Assembly (NCBI GenBank): GCA_022316685.1
Contig: JAKJHU010000031.1
Location: 62,001-126,000 of the forward strand
Reading direction: 5' to 3'
Length of the DNA stretch: 64,000 bases
DNA from: Progne subis subis
Taxonomy: Eukaryota > Chordata > Aves > Passeriformes > Hirundinidae
Numbering within the stretch: the first letter of the stretch is position 1; each line of letters opens with the position of its first letter. Shown here in pieces: positions 23,759 through 35,700 of this stretch. Under the pieces are notes generated by a model. The model did no database searches. It was not told the DNA's origin and was given only the letters and a program-made list of their open reading frames with translations. The position numbers and the translations under genes are program-made.

Positions 23759-24024
23759 GAGGAAACCCACCTTGTCCTTGCTTTAGGGGACATTTCACCT
23801 GGCCAAGACCTGGTGCAGTGTCAGCAGAGACTGTTGACCCCAAGACTGGAATGGGGCGGTGCTGCTCATGCAGGGGCAAAGGTTCCCCTTTCCAAGCACA
23901 AAAACATTGTCCAAAGAGGAAAAGTATAAGGAAAAGGCAGTTGCACACGTGTATTAGCATTCAGAAGCTGCAAGCCTAACTTGCAGTTTTCATCGCTACC
24001 TCTTGCCCAGCTTCAAGTGGAACA

Positions 24025-24170
24025 ATGGGCACGTGGCAGGGCATTTTTGCAGTGAAGATTGCAGAAATGGATGTAAGAGACCCGTGGACCCTTCTGGAGG
24101 ATGATGCCCTGCAGGTGCATGCCTGCAGGCCTGGCTGGAAGGAGTTCGTGCAGCACCGTGCTCTTGGGAG
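24025..24170 (+). CDS. RTP gene exon 1
   Basis: The ATG has A at -3 and G at +4. It encodes 48 residues ending FVQHRALG, then two bases, with donor GGGAG|GTAGGG. A second ATG at residue 15 is also in good context, but starting there would lose the TWQGIF segment that aligns with the N-termini of other RTPs. Confidence 0.85.
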
Positions 24171-26009
24171 GTAGGGAGCTACTGAACTCCCTGTGGGACT
24201 GGGATCAGGGTTGATGGGTTGCCATGTGGACCTTTTGCTTTTTCAAAATTTGCTTGCAGGAAACAGGTTTTTGAGCAAAAGGGGGAGTTTGGAGGTGGAT
24301 GAGGCTGTGAAGGGTTTCTTCATTTTTATTTGAATCTCAGTGGGTTATTGCCAAATTGGAAAACATGATAATTAGAGGGGAGAATAGTTCAGCAACTCTG
24401 TAGAGCCAAAAGGGCAGCTGTTATTTGGGCAGAATTTCTCCATGTTGTTGTCAAGATGAAAAGATCTCCTTCAGCAAGTAGGGGGAGTTATACCTCACTA
24501 GAACCAAATCTTCTGGGTTTGCACCCAGAGGATGAAGAGAGGAAAACCACTGTCTACTGGGACATGGGGCGATGCCTCAGCAGCCCCTGCACCTGAACCA
24601 GGCTCCGGGGCCTTGGGCAGAGAGAGGCTGTGGCTCTGCATTGCTGATGAGAAGCCCCATCCCAAACATTTGCACCCTGGACATTGTTCAGACACCCTGC
24701 TTGAGTGGCAGCAAATGGAGGCCTTGTTTGCCAGCTCCCATGCAGATTGTGCAAGATGCAGATCTGAGGGGTGCACACCTTTTGGCTCCTCCAGATATCT
24801 CTTCACCTGCCCTGCACCCTCCACCCACACCTTCCTTCTATTTTGCTTCTTTTTATTGTCTTACCCAGTCTTGGGCTTGATGCTGGCTTTCTGCTGAGCT
24901 GTGATGAGCCAGAACAGGTGAGGGGCTGGAATCCCAAACAGGGACCTGATGCTTCCGACCTTGAGGGCCCCTGCTTTTGGCAGTGGGGCTAGGACCCCAG
25001 TAGACAGCCTGGCTTCTGAAATCTTTAATGCTGGGGCCAGCCCTCAGCTCACATCCATGGTGAACTTCCCAGATTGGCATCATGCTGTTAGGGGGAGGAC
25101 AGTTTGGTGTAAAGCTTGCATGAGTGAAGTTAGTCCATAGTCTGTGTTAGCCCTCATCCCTACTGACTGCGCCAAAAGCCTCTGGCTCAGCGTGGGGTGC
25201 CTTGGATGAGCTGGTCTCCTCTTTGCCCTGACAGGTTTCAGTGCTCCCAGTGCTTTCATAAGTGGTCTTCTGCTAAAGTGCACATCCTGTTCCACATGTG
25301 CCACTGCCAAGACTGGGGCACGGTACAGATGCGAATCTTCCGCCAGAAATGCAGGCGCTGCACCAACCCCCGGCTGGAGGATCCTGAGTTCAGCCAGGAG
25401 ACTATAGAGACAGTTCTGCACAACCTGGTGATAAAGATCCTCCAGTATTTCTACAAGAAGTCTGTCCAGCCCTCTGACCTCCTGGAAGTCGTGGTCGATA
25501 CACCGGTGTCGGGGCCACACGACCGTGCTCACTGTGAGGCCTGCCAGCTTGGCATTTGCAACAGGTCACAGGAGGCCCCAGAGCCGGATGCCTGGAAGCC
25601 CTTGACGGATGGGGACAAGGCCGGGATGCACAGTACTGAGTTGCAGCTGCCCTGGGCACTGGACATCTGGAAATCCTTGACAAGTGTGGGGGAGGCCAGG
25701 ACCCATCGCACTGGGTTGCGGTCATCCCTGGGATCAGATGACCGTAGGCCCTTGGTCGGTGTGGGCAAGGCCAGGACCCATCGCACTAAGGCACAGCCAG
25801 CCCCAGCATGGGTTGCCCAGAAAGCACATGCATCCAGGACCTCTCAGAACCTGAAACTCCAGGGCTTAAGGCCCCAGGCAGCCTTGACCCACCACCCCTC
25901 ACCCTCCAATAGCAACTTCTCCTGGAAACGGTGCTGCTGCATCAGCAGCTCTTTGCTCTGTGTTACGGCACTGATCATCTTCATTGTGCTTTATTTGACC
26001 CTGATGTAG
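24025..26009 (+). CDS. Receptor-transporter protein (RTP family), 2 exons, 306 aa
   Basis: RTPs are type III membrane proteins with an N-terminal 3CxxC zinc-binding domain. RTP1/2 escort olfactory receptors to the surface; RTP4 is interferon-induced. Two exons join in phase: 24025-24170 and 25235-26009. The product follows the family: Trp-containing N-terminus, PGWKEF, then GRFQCSQCFHKWSSAKVHIL with Cys52/Cys55, RIFRQKCRRC with Cys88/Cys91, and HCEACQLGIC with Cys149/152/157. Residues 167-241 are three 25-residue tandem repeats, and the C-terminus (about 284-304) is one hydrophobic helix. Human RTP1 and RTP4 are shorter (about 230-260 aa), the extra length being the repeats. I cannot say which paralogue this is: position next to MASP1 suggests RTP1/RTP4, position next to PDCD1 suggests RTP5. 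Both exons are intact. Confidence 0.9.
25235..26009 (+). CDS. RTP gene exon 2 (zinc domain, repeats, transmembrane)
   Basis: The acceptor is CCCTGACAG|GTTTCAG. It encodes the rest of the protein to TAG at 26007-26009. RTP genes typically have this two-exon form. Confidence 0.92.
25587..25811 (+). repeat. Three 75-bp tandem coding repeats in the RTP gene
   Basis: Units at 25587-25661, 25662-25736 and 25737-25811 keep the reading frame. Each begins with Asp followed by W/R-K/R-P/S-L. Units 2 and 3 share VGxARTHRT; unit 1 is the most diverged. They sit between the zinc domain and the membrane helix. Confidence 0.88.
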
Positions 26010-26284
26010 AGGGACCTGGGGATCGCAAAGAGGAGCTGGGGTGATGACTAGGGAAGCTGATGAACTGCCTGGAAAATTGGGTACCCAAGTTCAGCCCTTG
26101 CTCTTGGCTCAGCAACTCCCCAGCTCCTGGTGGCATGGGAACACATTGGGATGCCTCTGCCAGGCACCTTATACCACAGCCTCTGGAAGACTGATGGGTC
26201 TGATGGATTCTTATGGGTCATATTCTGTATGAGGATGAATCTCTCAGCTACCCCATGCACAGGTTGAGGTTTATTACTTGCAAG

Positions 26285-26290
26285 AATAAA
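26285..26290 (+). terminator. RTP gene poly(A) signal
   Basis: AATAAA in CAAGAATAAAACAATA, 276 bases after the stop codon. Confidence 0.65.
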
Positions 26291-26319
26291 ACAATACCCT
26301 TCTCCTCAGCCCAAGGATG

Positions 26320-29300
26320 CATTTGTGCTTTTTAATTTCTTCAAAGCCTTTTCTAGTTATGTGTGGGCATCTCAGAGGGAAGCTGGATAACACACTGATG
26401 TTTTAGTTGTTGCAAGTAGTCCTTACTCTAAGTCAAGGACTTCTCTGTTTCCCGTACTCTGTCAGTGGAGCAGGTGGACAAGAAGCTGGGGGTGAGCACG
26501 GCCAGGACAGCTGATCAGAACTGGCCCAAGGGACCTTCCATACCATGGATCATCCTGCTCAGTGGATTAACAGGAAGGAGTTGGCCAGGAGGGGCTGATT
26601 GCTCCGAGGGATGGGCTGGGCATTGGTCAGAGGGTGGTGAACAGCTGTAGTGTGTCTTTATTATGCTCTATCTCTCTGTTCATGATAATTATTATTAATA
26701 CTTACTTTGTTTCAATTATTGAACTGTTCTTATCTCAACTCCCAGACTTTGCCCTTTTCCATCCCACTGGGGCAGGGTAGATCGACTGAGTGAGAGGCTG
26801 TGCTGTAGTTGCTGGCTGGGCTTAAAACACAGCAACTTGAATAAACTTTTGCAATAGTCTGTAGCCTGTACATCACAAGCCTCAAACGAAACCATGATTA
26901 CCAAAGTCTGTCTTCTCTGGGATCCTGGGGTGAGCAAGTGGTGGTGGGGGGGCATGGTGTGCATTGTGAGGGCTGTCACCTGGGAGTGCGCTGGGGACAC
27001 CGGGGATGCCATGGAAATCCACCTCCATGGGGCCACAGCAGAATCCAGGAGATGCAGCCATTTCCTGGGATAGTGAGGTGCCAGTGATGAGCATGCAGTT
27101 ACCAGCTCACTGCTGAGCCCTGGATGGGTTTAGGAGCAATTTAGGAGACAGCACCCTTTGGTGCTTGCACCATTCTCATCATAGTTTTTGTTTTCGTTTG
27201 ATACTTCTCAGAGAGGCCAGCCAATGATCCTGGCTGGTGAATGACTTCTATTAAACTCCATCAACTTCCTGACTTACTCTGCTTCAGTGGCCCCAGGCGC
27301 CTCCCGTGCTGCAATGCTGATTCTTGGGGTTTCTAACACATCCATGGGTCCCTCCTCTCTGCTGTTTTCTCTGGGATTCATGCACTGCCTGTGTGGTGGA
27401 GGAGCTGAAACACAGACACCAGGGGACTTACTGCTTACCTGAGTAGCAAGAGCTGAATTGAACAACCCCCAAACTACTTGGGTACCGGAACTGGCTTTAG
27501 GCCTGTCTGTGAAATTAGTTAAACAAGGAGCAGACCTGCAGAACCACTGAGGCAGCTGTATCCATCCTCTCCTGGCTTTGCAAATGATTTGATGTTGAAG
27601 ATGCATATGATATCAAAAATTTCGTGTCTGAATTAGTGGAAGAATGATGGGCCGAAGGAAAAAAAAATAACCAAACTCAGTGTGGGTGTGGCTCATACAG
27701 CATCAATCACTGGCTGTGCAGCTTCCCAGGTGCTGTCCTCTCCTCCCTGCTGTACCCTGAAGGGCCCTTTATGCTGCTCGTCTGTACTCTCAGACATGCA
27801 ACCTGCAGGCTATTGGTTCAAAAAATGAATATAACAAGAAAACACTGTGTGGTCCGGACGCCGTGTGGATCTGGTTTGAGTGTTCTGACCTGCTTTTATC
27901 CCACCAACTCATCCCTTCACCAGAGCCTTCTCTCCGCAGCCTCAGCAGCCCCGGCCGCGGAGCCAGCAGATGGAGCTGCGGATCTCCGGCAGCGTGCTGG
28001 GAGCCATCGGGGCGGTGACCCGCCAGCACCGGGACGGGACAGCGTTCCCCACATGCGGGATGTCCTCTCTCCTATTTCTGTCACCCTGCTTCCCTGTAGC
28101 ACGGTCCCCCACAGCCCATCCTACGTGGGTACGGGGTTGGTCTGTGGATGAGCGGCTCTCATGAGGGCTTCTGCTGCGGCTCTGCCGGGGCTGCGCTCCG
28201 ATGAGGCTGATCCTGCAGCCTGGATCAGCTTCCTTCCCTGCTGCGCTGGGAGCAGCCTGCCGGCGTTCCATCATGAAGTGAAGATATGGCCAAGTGCCTT
28301 GCTGCTGTTGCCCATAGCCCTCTTCATGCTGAGATTTTCCCAGCCCCAGTTACCGTGTCTGGGCTGTCTGCAGCCTCCCCAGCCACCCAGCTGCTGAGTG
28401 GGAATTCCCTCTTTGCCTGAGATGCCGACTCTGATGGAGACTACATCCCTGCAGGGGTCCTTATTTTCCTGCTTGAGTCTCTTTTACAAAGGGCAGACCC
28501 ACCTCTTGCTCCCCTGCAAGCCTTTCGCACACCCGCCGTGCTCCCTCCTCCATGGCCTTGTGTGAACGTGCTCTTTTTTCCCTGCTCCCCTCCTCGCTGC
28601 TGCCTTCTTGCCTGCCTGTGGCCTCATCCTGTGCAAGCATGTCCCCTCCCTCATGGAGCCCCTTCATCTCCTCCCCAGTACTCAGAGCCACCTGTGCATA
28701 TATGGGCTTCCCAGCCATGGCCTCATTTTTGGGGTCCTTTCCAGGATACCCCTTTCCATCATGCAGCTGTGCCCATTACTAGTTTCTTAGTAAACTGCCT
28801 TCAAAATTCTGCTTTCTGTGGCACTTTTGGGGTTCAGAGCAAGCGCTCCTGACCTGGCCAGGCCCCCAGCTATCATGGGAACAGCGAGCCCATCCCAGGG
28901 GATGAGGGAAGAAGGATGCTCTCTCTGTGGGTTCTGTGCAGGTTCTGTCTGTCCCCTCAGTCGGTTTGAGATTGGGCTCTGCTACAGACAACTCTCAGCT
29001 CGCAGCCAGGGACAGCAAAAAACTTCACCCAGGGATGTTTTGCTGGCTTTTCAACAAAGCCAGACTGATAAATAGCCGTCTCCGCGCCTGTCTCCCTGGA
29101 GAGAAGCTCTCACCACTCTGGCAGGTTGCGAGGTGCCAGAAAATGTAAAGCCCATTGTCGGTCTCACTTTTCCCCTCGGCTGCCTGTTCCCAGCCCACCC
29201 TGCAGCCACCGCAGAGCCCCTGGGACACTCGGGGCTGGCACTCGCAGCTTCGTGAGCAGGGGGTGAGGGCTGGTCTGGGTCGGGGATTTCCCGGCAAAGC

Positions 29301-31858
29301 TATTGACGGGAGGCAGGCGGGGAGAGTCTCTATTTACCAGTGATCTGTTAAAGGGCAGCAATATTTTTTAATGTGTCCCAGGGCTGTCTAGGCTCAGATG
29401 CTACAGATGATGGCTTAATGCTCAGGGGACCATGCCTTTATTTTGCTTTTTCTCTCTCCTCTCCTTTACTCCCTTGAAGTCTCTGGATGTGTTAGCAGAG
29501 ACCTGTGGGCGAGCCAGACCCACCGCCCTCCTCCCTGCCATCGGCACAGAGGAGCCTGGTGCTGTTTTTCAGTTCTGTGCCACAGGAAAATAGGGATCAA
29601 TAACCCAGCTCCCAGCCCTGGATACAGACACATGGGAGGAAACGGTCCCCATTATTTTAAACTCTCTCCAGAGTGTAAATTCTCACAGTCTCTGATGCGG
29701 GGATGTCCGGCAGAGTTTTGTCCCTGCCTCAGCTCACACCTGGGCTCACTGCAGGTCCTCTGCTATAAGGATGTGCTCTCTCAGTCCAACAAGTAGTGAG
29801 AATATGCTGATTTTTCACACCTGTTAAAGCAAAAGACACATACCTCATATTTTTCTCCTCATTTCAATTGAACTCAGTCTTAATTGCTATTCTTGGCAAA
29901 CAGGTTGCTGCCCTCTGCTCCTGCCACTACCCCTATCTTCAGTGGTGTGCTAAGGCTATAAATAATTGAAGGCAGGATCTCCTCTGTTGCCCTTTTTTGT
30001 GATTTGTATTCAGGGGCTGCTCAGGGTCTAACTCAGCCCAAGAAGCTGAACAGGCCAAGGCTGAGCAGCCATCGGAGTGAGGGATGGTGTGAGGATTCTC
30101 CTGGGAGTGCAGGCATGCATGGCAGACATCAGCAACCAGCCTTGACCATGTTCCTCTTGGAATAAAAGCCACAGGGCAGAAGCTCAGTACATACAAAAGT
30201 TTTATTTTGTTCTCAGGAGGAAGACTGAGAGTACCATCCTTACCTGACATCAGATGTTTTACAGAATGTAATATATATATATAAAAAAGCAATACATATA
30301 TATTAAAAAATATCTTGCAGTTACATGGCATAGCCAAGAGTATAGTTCATAGTGTATCTGCAAGTTCAACCTTCCTTAGGCCTTCTGCTCCTCTATAAGT
30401 TCTACGAATGGCTTTTTGGATGATAGCAAAATGTCAGAGTGTCTCATCTGCTCTTGGCTTCTTCCTTTCATGGAAAACCCAGAGGAGAAGGAGGAGAAAG
30501 AGAGGCCTGAAGGAGGCTACAGGCACGCAGTTAGCACAGCAGGCAATTTTTGCATGTTGCTTACAGCTATAGGAGGGCTTTGCTGGCAGATGAAGGAGAA
30601 GGTGTCCCTGCTGAAGGAAGGACAGCTCACCTGACCTTCTTCCTTGTTGGGACTTGTCTGCGTGGGCCATGGGAGGAAGCTGGGGAGTTATGAATATTTC
30701 TGATGTGTTAGATGGGTTTGAGTCAGTCTAAAAGGACTTGGACACCTGCAGTAGGCCACTCTAGCCATGAACAAACACTGAACACCACTGGTAACCTGTA
30801 GGTCAGCTAAATCAGTGGCCTCAAAAGCAGTTAGAAGGGACTAGGTTCTTGCAAGAATGATTAAACTGTCATGCAGGACTAACCAGGCCCCTGAGGAAGA
30901 GATGAAAGCCAAGGAAGGACGTTTTATACAAAATGATTCTGCTGAAAATAAGTATTGCTTAGATACAGCCAATGTGAAGCTGTCTTGTAATGGAAAACTT
31001 TCCTTGGGAGGTCTGCTGTGGCTGGAAATCACAGAGCTAATCTCGGGGTGGGACTGGAGAGGGCTTCAGGTGATAACAGACTGGAGAAAATTTTGTGTCT
31101 GGAGGTCAGGGTGATGCTGAGTCCAAACCCTGCTCCGTGTCCTTGTGTCCTCTGTGGACTCATCCCACATGATGGGACACAGGTATCCCGATTGGGCTGC
31201 TGCTGTCTTGGTAGCCGTGGCTAAAGTTTAGGGCTAAATGTGGATCTGTCCTCACATCTTTGGGGCCAGGTGGATATCACCTGGGATGCCACCAAGAAGG
31301 GGTGTTTATTTGCATATAAAAATAATGGCAGACTCCCAGGACTCTCTCACTACTCCTTGCACAGGAGAGGGGTTCACGAGCGTGGGGAACCTGTGAGGCC
31401 CAGGCCTGCCCACATGGGTTTCCTGCACTGTCCACAGGCTCTGAAGCTCTGTAATTGCATCTTCTGATGGAGAGATCTGGCCAGAGAGTCCTAGGGCTGG
31501 GGACAATTCCCTGTGGACAGCACAAAGCTTTGGTGTCAGGGAAACGCTGCCTCAATTGCTGTGCCTTTTCCCTGGCTCGGAGGGAAGTTCCCTGGAGTGT
31601 GGGTGAGGTTTGCAGATGGGCAGCACATGCGGAGGACACCAGCTGAGATCTTGTCCTTCGCCCCCTCCCTCCAGCTCCCTAGCAAGCATTTCCTAAGAAC
31701 GAGAGCGAAGGGATGGGGGACCGAGAAACAAATGACCTGGCAAGGGCCTGGCGTGCGTGGAGTATCGTGGCTATTGCTTGCGAAAGACCCGGGTCTGGAG
31801 CACATTAAACAATAACAAGAAGAAAGGGAGCCGCCGTGGCAGCGGGCTGCTTAGTCAC
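26320..31858. other. Intergenic between RTP and MASP1 (convergent genes)
   Basis: The 3' ends of the RTP gene and MASP1 face each other here. In mammals the exons for the MASP-1 protease domain lie 3' of the MASP-3 exon, which corresponds to this stretch; no serine-protease exon is visible. There is a CpG-rich patch at 27945-28270 and an AT-rich patch at 30270-30310. A minus-strand AATAAA (plus TTTTATTTTG near 30198-30207) is one candidate MASP1 poly(A) site. Confidence 0.5.
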
Positions 31859-32754
31859 TCATCTCTCCAGCTCCGGGTCCAGAAATGTCCATCTCTCTGA
31901 GGAGCCTGTTTTCTGCTCCACCCAGTCCACATAGTTGGAGACCTTGGTGTACACACCGTACACCTGCTTGCTGCCGCACTCCTCTGGGCCACCCCACGAG
32001 ACCAGCCCTTGGGCCACCCACCTCCGTGTTCCTGGGTCCTGGATGACGAAGGCTCCCCCGCTGTCTCCCAAACAAGTGTCCTTCCCCCCCTCATAGTAGC
32101 CAGCACAGAACATGTTCTCGGTCACGCTGTAGTTGCCTGAGCGCGACTCGTAGCTGGTCTTGCACTCGGCGTGCAGCACCACGGGCAGTTTGACGTACTG
32201 CAGGATGTCAGACAGGGTCCTCATGCCTGAGCTGATGATCTCGTCCATGGTGATGTTGGGATTGGAGATTCCCCAGCCAGCCACCAGCCCCAGCGTGTTG
32301 GGGTGAGGCCCCTCCAGCTCGTGCTCAAACTGGGGCAGGCAGACAGGCATGACGTACTTCCCCATGGTCACCTTCTCCTTCAGCTTGACCAGCGCGATGT
32401 CATGGTTGTAGTTCTGGATGTCGAACTCTTCATGGAGGATGATCCTCTCCACCGTCCTGTTGACAGCTTCCATCTTGTTCCTCACATCATGGAGGGCCAG
32501 ATAGATGGTGACGTGCTCCTTGGAGACGGGGATGACGGTCTTGTCCCGCCTCTGGGACCGGAGCACGTGGGCGGCTGTCAGCACCCAGGACTCTGAGAGC
32601 AGGGCCCCGCTGCCGAACCATTTGTCGTTGGGCACCCGGGACATGTCCTCCACCACAATCAGGGCCTGCCAGGGGAAGAAGCCGGGCTCCGCGTTCCGCC
32701 CGCCGATGATGCGCTTGATGATGCCAGGCAGAGGACGAGCTGGCCGGCCGCACA
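31859..32754 (-). CDS. MASP1: MASP1 exon 11 (MASP-3 serine protease, stop codon)
   Basis: The acceptor is GTCCCCAG|TGTGCG. One 896-base exon carries the entire protease domain and ends ELER, TGA at 31861-31859. Many runs, such as [16 protein letters not shown] and the [15 protein letters not shown] region, closely match human MASP-3 as I know it. Confidence 0.97.
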
Positions 32755-35700
32755 CTGGGGACAGAAGGGACAGGAGTTACTTCCAGCTTATTTGTGTAGG
32801 GAGCAAATGAAAAACCCTGTAGGTTATGTGGCTGGTTGTCTTCAAACCAAACACTCTCTTTTGTCTTTTTTGATTTTGTTTTTCTTTCCATTTTCCGTTT
32901 CTGGAGTAATTTGGGTAGATTCACACCACTTCAGAAGCAGAAAGGCCAAATGAGTAATCTTATAGCCTCACTGTGACCTGTGAGCTCACTCAGCCCTTCC
33001 CAGACCTTTCAGGCACTTGCCTGGCTCCTGCTCAGTGTGCCAAGAGACCCAGGGGAGGGATGGTGGGAGGACTGGAGCTTGACATCAACCCAGTCTCACC
33101 CCTCACTCTGAGACCTGTCACGAGGTCTGTGTTCTCATAGCCATGGCATTTGCCCTCCTGGAGCTGCTGTGGCTGGAGAAGGCTTGGCCATGGAATGTTG
33201 CCTAGCACCATGGGTTTTACTCCTGTATCTCATCACCCACAATTCTGGTGGCCAAACCAGAACCTCTCTGCTCAGCTCTTCAACAGACTCAGAATTTATG
33301 CCTAAATAGTTCTGACATGGTGCCTGCTTTGCTTCCAGGGGCTTTATCACAGTGTTGGGAAGATGAGGGAATCAGGATGCTGAAGGTGTCTGAGAGGTTG
33401 GACAGGGTGGGGAGGGAGGGACAATCCTGTCCCTAGGGAACTTAAGCCTTTGGACATGGCTGTAGGTGGTGGGGCTGATTCCTGCCCGTGGCAGCACTGT
33501 GGAGGGGGACTTGCAGGTTTGGGGATGCTGATGTCACTGGGAGGTTGTGGGAGCCTATTTCGGCTTGTCCTACATCTGGAAGAGTCCTGAATCACAGCAG
33601 CTTGTGTGCTGGACTCATCCCTCTCAATCTGCAAAAAAACCCCAGGTACTCCATGGGAAGTGCTGGGACTCTGCCTCAAATGCCACCTGTGCTGTGAGGG
33701 GACAATGCAAAGCCTCACAAACAGAGGGTCTGACCCCTCAGGGTGGTGGGGTCAGGGTGAGAGTCAGTCTTGGAACCAGGCCAGGAGCACTGGAAGCCGC
33801 TAATGTGGATTTCTTGAGGCTGGGGTCTGTCTCTAGGAAAAATGTAACTCTAGTGGGGAGGAACATGGTGAATGTGTCTCTGCATGTTCTCTGCACCCCT
33901 GTCTTTTCCAGTGCTGAAAGGAATAGAAAACATGCTCAGGAAAAGAATTCCTGTGTCCCAGCCCAGCTGCTCTGCTGCACCAAAGCCGACTGCTGTCCCA
34001 GGGAGATTCTTTTAGAGGAAGTACATCCAGCCAAATATTTATTCCATTAAATTACATATCAAAAATGCTGACCAGGCTGCAAATGCTCCCACTAATGGCA
34101 GAGGCAGGCAGGGAGCAGCCTGGAACAGAGGTTCCTATTGATGGGGAGGTGCGTGAGACACAGGGAAAGAGCTGAAGAGCAGCTGGCCAGCTGCTGCCTG
34201 CAGATGCTGATCTCAGGAGAGCATCACCCTCTCTCTGGGATTTTCCATTTTCCTGAAGTCTCTCTGACTCCTGTCACTAATCACAAGGCCTGGAAGTGGC
34301 CCATGAAAGCAGCAATGGCTCCAAAGCTGTCCCCGTATGCTCCCAGCTCAAATTAGTTCAGGCTGAAACATCAAGCAGAGATGCAGAGAGCAGCTGCCAC
34401 AACAAGAGCAGCCACAGCCTGGGTCTTGAAGTTTTGTGGGATGCAGGGAATCTTAGGAGTCCTTCCTCTAGCCTTGCAGTGTCTCAGCAAGGCTGGAGAG
34501 CAGGTACCCTCCATGGGCCTGGGCTGTTGTCTGAACCCCAGGGTAGTTGCAGCTGCAGCTGCTGCATGGCAGCTGGATCCTTGCACCTCTCTGGAGGGCC
34601 ATCCCTGTACATCCCACTATAATCCACACCCAAGCTGCCTCCGGGCCCCTGACGTGCCAGCCAGCCTGGCCCCACGCTTGGCTGTGGCCAGAAACTGTCC
34701 CGGAGACTTTTGTTTAATCCCGAGCAGGTGCCTGGCCTGGAAACTTGCTGGCTGCAAACATTTCTGCCACTGCTCAAAGACTCAGGACTTTTCCTTCCCT
34801 GTAAAGCAGTTTGTTTTTTTCTGGAAGGCTTGAAGAGGTGGTAATTGCTACTGGATGTGTACACACTGCCAAGAGGAGCTGACAGCCAGGTAATGATCTG
34901 CTCTTGGCTAAAACCATCTCCAGGGATGCTGGGGGCTGAACATGGCCAGTGGGCTGCTGGATTCCTTGTGTGCTGGAGTGGGGAGCTTGGGGAGCCCTGG
35001 CAGCTGGGATGGCTGTGACCCTGGTGCCACCACTGCACCCTGACAGTCTGGGCCTGCTGGGACAGCAGGGAACCCCTGTCCCCACCGCCCTCCTGACCAC
35101 GCATTGTGGCACTTGGCTAGGTGTGGCTGGCACTGTCTCCAGGAGCAGGGCTCCTGCATGGCAGCACCCTCCCCTGCGTGTCCCCGCTCTGCAGCCCTCG
35201 CTGTGGGAACCAGTCACCCCAGCAGCAGTACCTGGTCGGCAGGATGGCAGCTTGGTCCCCAGCTCCTCACTCCTCCACTGCCCCAATGCATCGCACGTGT
35301 AGGTGGCTGGAAGAGAGCAAAATGTTAGCTGGGCTCTGGTCCTGGCATGAGGGATTGTCCTTTCCATTGAGGAGACCTTACCCAGTTGTCAGGGCCCTTT
35401 GAACCCTTTTTCAGAGCAGGAAGCGACCTCCCTTTTAATGCCCTCCGTGCTCCATTCCCAGGGGGCCATGCTGACCCTGGCCCCATGCAGGGACGTGTCT
35501 CCATCCTCAGTTTCATTGTCTTTAGCTGTCTGGAGGGCTGTGCTATAGCCTCAGCCTCAGCTGGCAGCTGCTTCCACATAAAAATGCTGCCAATGCCCAT
35601 TCTGCTAATTCATATGTGATGCTGGGACCATATGCAGGGAGATAAAAGCAGGGAGACAAGAATGTGAAGAATTCTCTTGGCTTTGCTTGCTGAGGGAGGA

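Noticed and set aside
32303..32596. Plus-strand open frame opposite the MASP-3 protease exon
   Set aside because: An antisense shadow of the well-supported minus-strand exon.
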